Below are positions 1 through 9,739 of a stretch of DNA of 64,000 nt, piece after piece. The notes beneath the pieces are model-generated. The model had not been told where the DNA came from. It worked only from the letters and a program-made list of their open reading frames with translations, and ran no database searches. The translations under genes were made by a program, and so were the position numbers. The stretch comes from Bradyrhizobium barranii subsp. apii (GTDB lineage Bacteria; Pseudomonadota; Alphaproteobacteria; Rhizobiales; Xanthobacteraceae). The DNA lies in contig NZ_CP096255.1 in assembly GCF_011516635.5 (NCBI RefSeq), positions 5,640,501 to 5,704,500 of the forward strand. Direction: 5' to 3'. Each line of letters opens with the position of its first letter. The stretch's first letter is position 1.

Positions 1-1350
1 GGCGGCACCGTGACGATTTTGCAAAGCGTCACGGCAGGTACCGGCGGCAGCGGTGGCGCTGGCGGTGCAGGCAGCGCCGGCGGCATGGCCGGCAACGGCG
101 GCAACGCGGGATCCAGCATCGGGCTCGGCGTAGCCGGCGGGCGCGGTGGCAATGGTGGCACCGGCGGCAGCGCCAGCGCCCACGCAGGCGATGGCGCCAA
201 TGGTGCCGACAGTGGCGTTGGTCTGCAGGTGACGAGCGGTGGCACGCTCTCAATTTCCCAAACGATCATGGGAGGCGCCGGTGGCAATGGCGGCGCTGGC
301 GGCAACGGCGCCAATGGCGGCGCAAGCGGGATCGGCGGCGCCGGCGGCACAGGCGACAATGGCGCCAACGGGTCCTCCGGCTCCGGCTTTCTCAATGGCA
401 ACAACGGTCTGGTTGGTGGCGCTGGCGGCAACGGCGGGAATGGTGGCGCCGGCGGAAATGGCGGCATTGGCGGTAGCGGATCCAGCGGCGGCGATGGTGT
501 CCAGCTCACGAACGGCGGGACCGTTACAGTTTCGGGCAACATCGCTGGTGGCGCCGGCGGGATTGGCGGCTCCGGCGGCAATGCCGGCAACGGCGCCGCC
601 GGGGGCAACGGCAGTGACGCCGGCACAGCGGGCACCGGCGGTGCTGGCGCGAGTGCCCTTCTCCCGGCCGTCGCTGGCGGCAGCGGCGGCAGCGGCGCCG
701 CCGGCGGAATGGGTGGCAACGGCGGGAGCGGAGGAAGCGCCGGCGATGCCGGCGTAGGTGGTCATGGCGGCGCCGGCGGCGCCGGCGTGACCATTTCAAA
801 CGGTGGCACGCTGACCAATCAAGGCATCATCACCGGCGGCGATGGCGGCCGCGGCGGCACCGCAGGCAGTGGCGGCAACGGCGGCGCCGGTGGCAATGCG
901 GGCAACGGCGGTGTCGGCGGCGTTGGCGGCGTTGGCGGCGTTGGCGGCGCTGGCGGCAACGGCACCGCTGGCGTCAACGTGGTCGGCTCGACCGATGGCG
1001 GCAATGGCGGCTATGGTGGCACCGGCGGCGTTGGCGCCGCCTTCTCCAACGGCGGCACGCTGATCAATCGCGGCACGATCACCGGCGGCAATGGCGGCAT
1101 CGCCGGGGCCGCGGGCATGGGTGGCCTCGGCGGCACCGCGGGCAGCGCCGGCAGCGGTGGTGTCGGCGGCTCCGGCGGCGTCGGCGGTGCCGGGGCCTTG
1201 GCCGCCAGCGGCGGCACGAACGGCACCACGGGGACGAACGGCTTCTCCGGCGTGAGCGGCAGCGCCGGCGCGAGCGGTAGCTCCGGCAGCAGCACCGTCA
1301 CCGCCGGGGTCTCCGGCGCGGTCGGTGCAGGCGGCGCCGGCGTCATCGGC
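1..1350 (+). repeat. Tandem glycine-rich passenger repeats
   Basis: Five imperfect units of about 240-285 bp each combine a run of GGxGG tripeptide repeats (built on ggcggc/ggcaac) with a non-glycine stretch of the form NGGTLxNxGxITGG. The units most alike begin near 799 and 1054. They lie wholly within the autotransporter frame and are likely to vary in number by slippage or recombination. Confidence 0.75.
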
Positions 1351-3332
1351 ACCAATCTCAGCATCATCAACAGCGGATCGATTTCAGGCGGTCTCGCCGG
1401 CGACGGCGTCACGCGTGCCAACGCCATCACCTTCACCGGCGGCGCGAACACGCTGCAGCTTCAGGCCGGCTACAGCTTCAGCGGCAACGTCGTCGATCAG
1501 ACGGGCAACGGCGCCTTGCAGTTCGGCGGCAACACCAACCCCACTGCTTCTTTCGACGTTTCGCTGATCGGCGCCGCTGCGCAGTATCGGGGCTTCGCGA
1601 GCTTCGAGAAGACGGGCGCTTCGACCTGGACGCTAAGCGGCACCAATAGCGCTGCATTGCCGTGGTCGATCGCCGCCGGCACGCTGCTGGTGAACGGCTC
1701 GCTGGCCAATTCGACCATGACCGTGAACGCCGGCGGCACGCTTGGCGGCACGGGCACTATCGGCGCAGCGACGATCAATGCCGGTGGCACGTTCATGCCT
1801 GGAGCCGTCAACACGCCCGGGACGTCGACGATGGTCGCCGGCAATCTGGCCTTCCAATCGGGCGCGCTCTACGTCGTTGCGGTCAATCCATCGACGTCGA
1901 GCTTCGCCAATGTCACGGGCGCGGCGACGTTGACGGGCGCGACCGTGGTCGCGAATTTCCTGCCCGGCAGCTATGTCTCGAAGACATACACGATCCTGAC
2001 CGCAGCCGGCGGACGTGGCGGCACGACGTTCGCGGGCATCACCAATGTCGGACTGCCGACGGGCGCGAGCGATACGCTGAGCTATGACGCCAACAACGCC
2101 TATCTGAACCTGACGGCCGCCTTCACCAATTACACCGGCCTCAACGTCAACCAGCAGAACGTCGCCAACGCGCTGACCTACGCCTTCAACAACAACGGCG
2201 GCCTTCCGATGGGCTTCTTTGGGCTCAGTCCTGCCGGCTTGACCCAGGTCTCCGGCGAGAGCGCCACCGGCTCCCAGCAGACGACGTTCAACGCGATGAA
2301 CCAGTTCATCGGCGTGATAACGGATCCATTCATCTCCGGTCGCGGAGGTCCCGTCAGCGCCGGCGGCCCGCCGAATGCGTATGCCGAGGACAGCTCGGCC
2401 TACGCGGCACGCGGTCGAACTGTTGGCGAGCGCGACGCTTATGCGGCGATGTCCACCAAGGCGCTGGCAGCTCCGACCTTCGAACAACGTTGGAGCGTGT
2501 GGGCCGCCGGCTTCGGCGGGTCGCAGACCACGGCCGGCAACACCATCATCGGCTCGAACAACAGCGCGAGCAGCATCTACGGCATCGCGGTCGGTGCGGA
2601 CTATCGGGTCTCGCCGGACACGCTCGCGGGATTTGCGCTGGCGGGCGGCCGCACCGGCTTCAACGTCAACGGCCTCGGCTATGGCAGCTCCGACCTGTTC
2701 CAGGCCGGCGCCTTCGTTCGCCATAATATCGGTGCGGCCTACATCACTGCTGCGCTGGCTTATGGCTGGCAGGACATCACGACCAACCGCATCGTCACGG
2801 TCGCCGGCATCGACCACCTGCGCGCCGAGTTCAATGCGAACGCGTATTCGGGTCGCGTGGAGAGTGGCTACCGCTTCGTCATGCCGACCTTGGGTGGTCT
2901 CGGCATCACTCCCTACACCGCAGGACAATTCACCACATTCGACCTGCCGGCCTATGCCGAAACTGTCGTCGCCGGTTCGCCGTTGTTTGCACAGAACTAT
3001 GCCGCCAAGCGCGTGACCGACACGCGCAGCGAGCTCGGCATTCGCACCGACAAATATTCGCCATGCAGAACGGCATCGTCACGCTGCGCGGCCGCCTTGC
3101 ATGGGCGCATGATTTTAATCCGGATCGTTCGATTGCCCCGACCTTCCAGTCGCTGCCGGGTGCAAGCTTCGTCGTCAACGGTGCGGCGCAGGCGCCCGAC
3201 TCCGCGCTGACCACAGCCTCGGCCGAATGGCAATGGACCAACGGCTGGTCTGCCGCCGCGACGTTCGAGGGCGAGTTCTCGAATGTCACGCAAAGCTATG
3301 CCGGCAAGGGCGCGATCCGCTACGCATGGTGA
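1..3332 (+). pseudogene. Gly-rich autotransporter, 5'-truncated by window edge and frameshifted
   Basis: The reading frame is already open at base 1, so the start lies upstream of the window. The first ~400 residues are Gly/Asn/Ala-rich, arranged in imperfect units of about 80-95 residues, each opening with a GGT(L/V) motif (near bases 1, 238, 514, 799 and 1054). A PATR-like strand repeat (GTLLVNGSL, GGTLGGTGTIG) follows around 1680-1800, then an autotransporter beta-barrel from about 2480. The frame continues to 3210, but the expected barrel end (AWAHDF, GKGAIRYAW) lies in the next frame at 3063-3332. One missing base near 3059-3062 explains this. It is a surface adhesin-like type V secretion protein; whether the shift is real or a sequencing error cannot be told from one sequence. 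Confidence 0.8.
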
Positions 3333-3347
3333 TGCTTGGTTCTCGAG

Positions 3348-4244
3348 CTAGCGCGTCGCCAGCACCACGGCCGCCAGCGTAAAGATCAGCGCGGCGATCT
3401 GGCCCGGCCCCAGCGGCTCGCCCAGCGCCAGCGCGGAGGCGACCACGCCAATCACCGGCACGGCCATGGTGCCGATCGCGGCGACCGAGGCCGGCAGCCG
3501 CGCCAGTGCCGCGAACCAGCTGACATAGGCAATGCAGAACTGCACCACGGTGGAATAGACCAGCAGCCACCAGCCGACCGGCGTCACCAGCGAAAGATGC
3601 GTGGTCTCGACCAAGAGGCCGATGATCGAGATCGGCAGGCAGCCGATCCCGATCTGCCAGGCCGCGGCCGTGATCGGCGGCAGATGGATCGGGTACTTCT
3701 TCGAGAACACCGTGCCGACGGCGAAGCCGAGCGCGCCGGCCAGCGCCATGATGATGCCAGGCAGCTTCTCCACGCTCGCGGCAAAGCCGTTGCCGCCCAT
3801 GATCGAGGCCAGGCCGACGAAAGCCATCACCAGCCCCAGCGTGCGCAGCAGGGTCGGCCGCTCGCCCAGCACCGGCCAGGCGATCAGCGAGGCCCAGACC
3901 GGCATGGTGTAGGCGATCAGCGCCGCCTCGCTCGCCGGCAGCCAGAGCAGCGCCAGGCCCATCAGCACCATCCAGCCGGTGACGTTGAGGACGGCGGCGG
4001 TCAGTAAGCGCGGCCAGATCCCCGGCCCCACCTTGAGGCTCTGCCGGCGGATCAGCGCGAGGGCGGCGAGCAGCACCGCGCCCAGCACGCCGGTCACCCC
4101 GCGCAGCGTCAGCGGCGGCAGCTCGGACAGCAGGAACTTCGTCACCGGCCAGTTGAAGCCCCAGCCGATCGAGGTGATGGCGAGGAACATCAGGCCGGCC
4201 GGGGCGATGCGCGGTCGCGCATCCCGGCGAGTCGAATCAAGCAT
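3348..4244 (-). CDS. EamA/DMT-family transporter
   Basis: A 298-residue, very hydrophobic protein with about ten predicted membrane spans arranged as two EamA halves (roughly residues 20-140 and 155-295). The first half carries the typical GWGFNWP motif and the second an ALGEPLGPGQ motif near the C-terminus. Family members export amino acids, metabolites or drugs, but the substrate cannot be read from sequence. It is convergent with the autotransporter remnant, with only 15 bases between them. The ATG at 4244 lacks a strong ribosome site, so the start is moderately sure. Confidence 0.88.
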   Translation of the reverse strand: MLDSTRRDARPRIAPAGLMFLAITSIGWGFNWPVTKFLLSELPPLTLRGVTGVLGAVLLAALALIRRQSLKVGPGIWPRLLTAAVLNVTGWMVLMGLALLWLPASEAALIAYTMPVWASLIAWPVLGERPTLLRTLGLVMAFVGLASIMGGNGFAASVEKLPGIIMALAGALGFAVGTVFSKKYPIHLPPITAAAWQIGIGCLPISIIGLLVETTHLSLVTPVGWWLLVYSTVVQFCIAYVSWFAALARLPASVAAIGTMAVPVIGVVASALALGEPLGPGQIAALIFTLAAVVLATR

Positions 4245-4988
4245 GTGGGGTACCCGGCAAAATCGCGGTCAGCTTGGCGCGGATTCGCACGCGCCACCAC
4301 CACCCCGACGGGCATGCCTGCCCTCACCTTCCGTAGCCCTACGTGAGTCCCGCCGAGGCAACCCCGGTCCCGAAAAATATACCTGCCCTGTGAACAGTGG
4401 GGTGAAGGGTCCGTATCGTCACGGGATGCAAATTTTTTTGGTTGGGAATCCCTGAGGACTCACTGATACTTGGCTCAACAAAAGGCGCGGGCTTGCCCCC
4501 TGTTATCCCCCGCAATCCACCATATTTAGTATTTGATTCAGGAACTCGCACTAGCTCTTGACGGGCGCAACGGAGAGTCCTAGCTTTCGGTCCGTTCGGC
4601 GCGAGTGAGTTTGCGTCCCGCCGGCACTCCCCCAAAGGGTCTCGCAAATCGTCACTCCGCCAAGCCAGCCAAAGGCCGCGGATGAGGGCTTGTCTGCCCT
4701 CGAAATGCAGACCTTCGGGCGCCAGAACGGGCCGGCAACAGGCTCGGATGGCATTGGTTGAAGTGGCGTGTGGGGCGTTGAACGCATGTCGCGCACATCC
4801 CCTTGGGGCGGATGGGTGTGGACATGCCGGCGGATGAGAACCATCGCGCCGGGAGAAACTGGGCCGGATCCACCGGCTGAACTGCGAAGCCTTTGGGTCG
4901 ATGAGGCCCTCGGAGGAATCGCGAACCGAAATAGCGACCCGGGCGCCTTGCGGAGGCAGTCCGGCAGATAAAAGGACGGGGCAAGACC
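4245..4988 (+). promoter_or_regulatory. Long structured leader / promoter region of nrdJ
   Basis: 744 bases without a convincing gene. The 3' ~240 bases are rich in potential hairpins on the + strand: CATGTC at 4785-4790 can pair with GACATG at 4821-4826, and GCCGG/CCGGC arms flank a 5-base loop near 4863-4877. An AT-rich patch near 4520-4535, with ATATTTAGTAT, stands out against the GC-rich surroundings and could be promoter or regulator-site sequence. I did not find a cobalamin-riboswitch B12 box. Long antisense frames here have no protein-like composition. A cis-regulatory RNA for ribonucleotide reductase is inference only. Confidence 0.4.
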
Positions 4989-7900
4989 ATGCGGATTGAG
5001 CGGCGCCACACCACTTCGGGACAGTCACCTTACGCCGGGATCGATTTCCGGCTGACCACGTCGGAGATCCGGAATCCCGACGGCTCGGTCGTGTTCAAGC
5101 TTGAGAACGTCGAGGTGCCGACCGACTGGTCGCAGGTCGCCTCCGACGTGCTCGCCCAGAAGTACTTTCGCAAAGCCGGCGTCGCCGCGCGCCTGAAGAA
5201 GGTCGAGGAGGAGTCCGTCCCCTCCTTCCTGTGGCGCTCCGTGCCCGACACCGAGGCGCTCGCCGCTCTCCCCGAGAAAGAGCGCTTCGTCAGCGAGCTC
5301 TCGGCCAAGCAGGTGTTCGATCGTCTGGCCGGCTGCTGGACCTATTGGGGCTGGAAGGGCAACTACTTCTCCTCCGACGAGGACGCCCAGACCTTCTATG
5401 ACGAGATCCGCTACATGCTCGCCATGCAGATGGTCGCGCCGAACTCGCCGCAATGGTTCAACACCGGCCTGCACTGGGCCTATGGCATCGACGGCCCCGG
5501 CCAGGGCCATTATTACGTCGACCCCTTCACCGGCAAGCTGACCAAGTCCAAGTCCGCCTACGAGCACCCGCAGCCGCACGCCTGCTTCATCCAGGGCGTC
5601 GGTGACGACCTCGTCAACGAGGGCGGCATCATGGACCTCTGGGTCCGCGAAGCCCGCCTGTTCAAGTATGGCTCCGGCACCGGCTCCAACTTCTCGCGCC
5701 TGCGCGGCGAAGGCGAGAAGCTCTCCGGCGGCGGCCGCTCGAGCGGCCTGATGAGCTTCCTCAAGATCGGCGACCGCGCAGCCGGCGCGATCAAGTCGGG
5801 CGGCACCACGCGCCGCGCGGCCAAGATGGTCGTCGTCGACGTCGATCACCCCGACATCGAGACCTATATCGACTGGAAGGTGAAGGAGGAGCAGAAGGTC
5901 GCCGCTCTCGTCACCGGCTCCAAGATCAACCAGAAGCACCTCAAGGCGGTGCTGAAGGCCTGCGTGAACTGCGAAGGCTCGGGCGACGATTGCTTCGATC
6001 CCGAGAAGAACCCGGCGCTCCGCCGCGAGATCAAGCTCGCGCGCCGCAGCCTCGTGCCTGACAATTACATCAAGCGCGTGATGCAGTTCGCCAAGCAGGG
6101 CTACAAGGACATCCAGTTCGACGTCTATGACACCGACTGGGATTCGGAAGCCTACCTCACGGTGTCGGGCCAGAACTCCAACAACTCGGTCTCGCTGAAG
6201 GACGACTTCCTCCGCGCCGTGGAAACGGATGGCGACTGGAATCTCGTCGGACGCACCACCAAGAAGATCACCAAGACGCTGAAGGCGCGCGACCTCTGGG
6301 AGAAGATCGGCTACGCCGCCTGGGCGTCGGCCGACCCGGGCCTGCACTTCAACACCACCATGAACGACTGGCACACCTGCAAGGCGTCCGGCGACATCCG
6401 CGCGTCCAATCCGTGCTCGGAATACATGTTCCTGGACGACACGGCGTGCAACCTCGCCTCCGCCAACCTGCTGACCTTCTACAACACCGAGACCAAGCAG
6501 TTCGACGTCGCCGGGTACGAGCACCTCTGCCAGCTCTGGACCATCGTGCTCGAAATCTCCGTGATGATGGCGCAGTTCCCGTCGCGCGCGATCGCCGAAC
6601 TCTCCTACGAGTTCCGCACGCTCGGCCTCGGCTACGCCAACATCGGCGGCCTGCTGATGACCATGGGCCTGTCCTATGACAGCAAGGAAGGCCGCGCGCT
6701 CTGCGGCGCCCTCACCGCTGTGATGACCGGCATCACCTACAAGACCTCGGCGGAGATGGCTGCTGAACTGGGCACCTTCCCCGGTTACAAGAAGAACGCC
6801 GCGCACATGCTGCGCGTGATCCGCAATCACCGCCGCGCCGCCCACGGCCAGTCCAACGGCTACGAGGCGCTCTCAGTGAACCCGGTGCCGATGGACCTCG
6901 TGTCCTGCCCGCAGGCTGACATCGTCACGCGTGCCCAGGCCGCCTGGGATGCGGCGCTCGAGCTCGGCGAGAAGCACGGCTATCGCAACGCCCAGACCAC
7001 GGTGATCGCGCCGACCGGCACCATCGGCCTCGTCATGGATTGCGACACCACCGGCATCGAGCCCGACTTCGCGCTGGTGAAATTCAAGAAGCTCGCCGGC
7101 GGCGGCTACTTCAAGATCATCAACCGCGCGGTCCCCGCGGCGCTGCGCGCGCTCGGCTATCGCGAGAGCGAGATCGCGGAGATCGAGGCCTACGCCGTCG
7201 GCCACGGCTCGCTCTCCAACGCGCCGGCCATCAACGCCTCGACGCTGAAGGCCAAGGGCTTTACCGATGAAGCCATCGCCAAGGTCGAGAAGGCCCTGCC
7301 GACCGCCTTCGACATCAAGTTCGCCTTCAACAAGTGGACCTTTGGCGAGGACTTCATCCGCGACCAGCTCGGCATCGGTGCCGAGGCGATCGCGGCCCCC
7401 GGCTTCGACCTGCTCCAGGCCGTCGGCTTCACCAAGCGTGAGATCGAGGCGGCCAACGTCCACATCTGCGGCGCGATGACGGTGGAAGGTGCCCCGCACC
7501 TGAAGGCCGAGCACTATTCGGTGTTCGACTGCGCCAATCCCTGCGGCAAGATCGGCAAGCGCTATCTGTCGGTCGAGAGCCACATCCGCATGATGGCGGC
7601 GGCGCAGCCCTTCATCTCGGGTGCGATCTCCAAGACCATCAACATGCCGAACGACGCGACGGTGGAGGACTGCAAGTCCGCCTACATGCTGTCGTGGAAG
7701 CTCGCGCTGAAGGCCAACGCGCTCTATCGCGACGGCTCCAAGCTCTCCCAGCCGCTCAACTCGCAGCTCATCGCCGACGATGAGGACGAGGAGGATGCGG
7801 TCGAGAGCCTCTACGAGAAGCCGATGGCGGCGCGTGCCACCCAGGTCTCGGAAAAGATCGTCGAGAAGCTGGTCGAGCGCATCATCGTGATGCGCGAGCG

Positions 7901-8756
7901 CGAGAAGATGCCGGATCGCCGCAAGGGCTACACCCAGAAGGCGGTCGTCGGTGGCCACAAGGTCTACTTGCGCACCGGCGAATACGATGACGGCCGTCTC
8001 GGCGAGATCTTCATCGACATGCACAAGGAAGGCGCAGCACTCCGCTCCTTCATCAACAACTTCGCCATCGCGGTGTCGCTGGGCCTCCAGTACGGCGTGC
8101 CGCTCGACGAATATGTCGACGCCTTCACCTTCACCCGTTTCGAGCCGGCGGGCCCCGTGCAGGGCAACGACAGCATCAAGTACGCGACCTCGATCCTCGA
8201 CTACGTCTTCCGCGAACTCGCGGTGAGCTACATGTCGCGCTTCGATCTCGCCCATGTCGATCCGACCGAGTCGAACTTCGACGCGCTCGGCAAGGGCGTC
8301 GAGGAAGGCAAGGAGCCGGACGAGACCCAGCACGCGACCAAGCTGGTCTCGCGCGGCCTCACCCGCTCCCGCACCGACAACCTCGTCGTGATGCGCGGCG
8401 GCTCGGCCGCGATCGCCCCGGGCAACGACAGTGCCCCGACCGGCGGCAGCAAGGTCACCGCTCTCGCCTCCCACGGCGCGTCGGCCCGCGCCGGCGACGC
8501 CATCGAAGGCGCCGTCGCCCTGAAGCAGGAAACCAGCCACGACCTGTCGCCTACCGAGAAGCTCGAGGCGCTCCAGTGGAGCAAGGCCGGCAGCACCGCA
8601 CAGACGCTCGTCCCCTCCAAGGCAGAGCGCCGCGCGGAAGCCAAGGCCAAGGGCTACGAAGGCGAGATGTGCAGCGAGTGCGGCAACTTCACGCTGGTGC
8701 GGAATGGGACGTGCATGAAGTGCGATACTTGCGGAAGCACGACGGGGTGCAGCTGA
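4989..8756 (+). CDS. nrdJ: Vitamin B12-dependent (class II) ribonucleotide reductase
   Basis: A 1255-residue protein of the NrdJ class II family, which makes deoxyribonucleotides with adenosylcobalamin instead of an oxygen-dependent tyrosyl radical. It works with or without oxygen in the cytoplasm. Visible hallmarks are the SNPCSEY active-site stretch (about residue 475), the APTGTIG loop (about 675), a mid-protein Cys-rich insert (CVNCEGSGDDC, about 325) and a zinc-ribbon-like tail with CSEC and CMKCDTCG. Length matches long alphaproteobacterial NrdJ proteins. The ATG follows a GGACGGGG ribosome site. It stands alone, transcribed away from the EamA gene, behind an unusually long leader. Confidence 0.97.
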   Translation: MRIERRHTTSGQSPYAGIDFRLTTSEIRNPDGSVVFKLENVEVPTDWSQVASDVLAQKYFRKAGVAARLKKVEEESVPSFLWRSVPDTEALAALPEKERFVSELSAKQVFDRLAGCWTYWGWKGNYFSSDEDAQTFYDEIRYMLAMQMVAPNSPQWFNTGLHWAYGIDGPGQGHYYVDPFTGKLTKSKSAYEHPQPHACFIQGVGDDLVNEGGIMDLWVREARLFKYGSGTGSNFSRLRGEGEKLSGGGRSSGLMSFLKIGDRAAGAIKSGGTTRRAAKMVVVDVDHPDIETYIDWKVKEEQKVAALVTGSKINQKHLKAVLKACVNCEGSGDDCFDPEKNPALRREIKLARRSLVPDNYIKRVMQFAKQGYKDIQFDVYDTDWDSEAYLTVSGQNSNNSVSLKDDFLRAVETDGDWNLVGRTTKKITKTLKARDLWEKIGYAAWASADPGLHFNTTMNDWHTCKASGDIRASNPCSEYMFLDDTACNLASANLLTFYNTETKQFDVAGYEHLCQLWTIVLEISVMMAQFPSRAIAELSYEFRTLGLGYANIGGLLMTMGLSYDSKEGRALCGALTAVMTGITYKTSAEMAAELGTFPGYKKNAAHMLRVIRNHRRAAHGQSNGYEALSVNPVPMDLVSCPQADIVTRAQAAWDAALELGEKHGYRNAQTTVIAPTGTIGLVMDCDTTGIEPDFALVKFKKLAGGGYFKIINRAVPAALRALGYRESEIAEIEAYAVGHGSLSNAPAINASTLKAKGFTDEAIAKVEKALPTAFDIKFAFNKWTFGEDFIRDQLGIGAEAIAAPGFDLLQAVGFTKREIEAANVHICGAMTVEGAPHLKAEHYSVFDCANPCGKIGKRYLSVESHIRMMAAAQPFISGAISKTINMPNDATVEDCKSAYMLSWKLALKANALYRDGSKLSQPLNSQLIADDEDEEDAVESLYEKPMAARATQVSEKIVEKLVERIIVMREREKMPDRRKGYTQKAVVGGHKVYLRTGEYDDGRLGEIFIDMHKEGAALRSFINNFAIAVSLGLQYGVPLDEYVDAFTFTRFEPAGPVQGNDSIKYATSILDYVFRELAVSYMSRFDLAHVDPTESNFDALGKGVEEGKEPDETQHATKLVSRGLTRSRTDNLVVMRGGSAAIAPGNDSAPTGGSKVTALASHGASARAGDAIEGAVALKQETSHDLSPTEKLEALQWSKAGSTAQTLVPSKAERRAEAKAKGYEGEMCSECGNFTLVRNGTCMKCDTCGSTTGCS

Positions 8757-8793
8757 TACTCAGCTGCTGCCATTGAAGACGACCCTCGTCCCT

Positions 8794-8842
8794 GTGACTT
8801 TTAATCATGGGGTCGAGGGTTCGAGTCCCTCCGCGCTAACCA
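8794..8842 (+). tRNA. 3' fragment of a tRNA-Lys gene (anticodon TTT), probable attachment-site remnant
   Basis: The segment reads as an anticodon arm with loop CTTTTAA (anticodon TTT), a variable loop, a perfect T-arm (GAGGG / TTCGAGT / CCCTC at 8815-8831), a 3' acceptor strand CGCGCTA, discriminator A and encoded CCA at 8840-8842. The matching 5' acceptor strand TAGCGCG and a D-arm are absent upstream, so no complete tRNA can form. Such 3' tails are left where an integrative element has used a tRNA gene as its attachment site. It lies 37 bases after nrdJ, at the edge of an accessory region. No integrase gene is visible nearby. Confidence 0.7.
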
Positions 8843-8941
8843 AGCAAAACAAGATTTTTTGCGATTTTTACTGCCGGACTATTTGGCGCTGAGGGCACGA
8901 TAGGGGTCCTGGCCCGCCCTTGGTATTTCGGGCTGCATGGT

Positions 8942-9730
8942 ATGGGTGAAGCCAAGCGAAAGCTAAGAACGTTGCGAGCCCTGTTGACCGGGAATCCCGG
9001 CTGCATTTACTGCGCTGGAGCCCGACTTGCGACCACAATCGAACACATGCCCCCGATCCAGATTTTCGAAGGGCGCCAACGACCGAGAGGGTTGGAATTC
9101 CCGGCCTGCGACGTGTGCAACAGCCAGACCGGTCATGCGGACCTTGTTGCGTCTTTGCTCGCCCGTAGCTTCCCGGTGGCGGATACGTCAGTGCAGCGCC
9201 GCGATTTCCTAAAAATACTTTCAGCGATCTCCAACAACATGCCGGCTCTCTTGACAGAAATGCACATTCCGCGCGCAGCGGAAAAACTGGCACGGAAACG
9301 GCACGGCCTCCCCGACGATATGCACCCTCTCCGCGCGAGCGGCCCGCTGTTGAACCGGTACATTCTGACCTTTGCGGCCAAGCTCGGTTTTGCGTTGCAT
9401 TTCGAGGTCATGAACGAAGCGGTTCCGGTCGCCGGCGGCGTGCAGGTTATGTGGTTCTCGAATCTGCAAGCGATGAAAGATGATATCCCGCGAGAATTGT
9501 TTGACCTGCTGCCGGGCCCGAAAAGCTTGCAGCAAGGCCGCAAGGGCGTTGGCGATCAATTCAAATATTCGATCGCGACAGGCGAGCAAGGCCATATGCT
9601 CTACTTCGCTTCCTTCAATTTCTCTTTTGCGGTTGCCGGACTAACCGCAGTCGATCGGTCGATTTGGCTTGAAGGGTATGCGGACAAATTTCCGGTTTAT
9701 GTTCCTGGCGACTTCAGCCCGCAGAATTAA
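8942..9730 (+). CDS. HNH-like zinc-finger protein, function unknown
   Basis: A 262-residue protein. The N-terminal part has the layout of an HNH/treble-clef fold: CIYC at residues 21-24, the acidic/His pair EH at 34-35 followed by MPP, and CDVCN at 56-60. This resembles the EH-xPP ... CxxCN pattern of small HNH-like domains. The remaining ~200 residues match nothing I recognise. It directly follows the tRNA-Lys fragment and has a base composition less GC-rich than its neighbours (AT-rich ends, many aaa/ttt codons), which fits acquired DNA. Nuclease activity is not shown. Confidence 0.65.
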   Translation: MGEAKRKLRTLRALLTGNPGCIYCAGARLATTIEHMPPIQIFEGRQRPRGLEFPACDVCNSQTGHADLVASLLARSFPVADTSVQRRDFLKILSAISNNMPALLTEMHIPRAAEKLARKRHGLPDDMHPLRASGPLLNRYILTFAAKLGFALHFEVMNEAVPVAGGVQVMWFSNLQAMKDDIPRELFDLLPGPKSLQQGRKGVGDQFKYSIATGEQGHMLYFASFNFSFAVAGLTAVDRSIWLEGYADKFPVYVPGDFSPQN

Positions 9731-9739
9731 TTCCGAATT

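Noticed and set aside
1..1350. Repeats resembling a CRISPR array
   Set aside because: They are glycine-codon repeats inside an open protein frame with no regular spacers.
1633..2928. Long antisense frame in the autotransporter
   Set aside because: Arg/Ala-rich, GC-skewed shadow of the plus-strand gene, with no family resemblance.
4245..4988. Cobalamin riboswitch before nrdJ
   Set aside because: I could not find the conserved B12 box or core; only general hairpins are visible.
5025..8540. Long antisense frames in nrdJ
   Set aside because: Codon-shadow composition; the plus strand encodes a clear NrdJ throughout.
8757..8842. Functional tRNA-Lys gene
   Set aside because: No 5' acceptor strand or D-arm; it cannot fold as a full tRNA.
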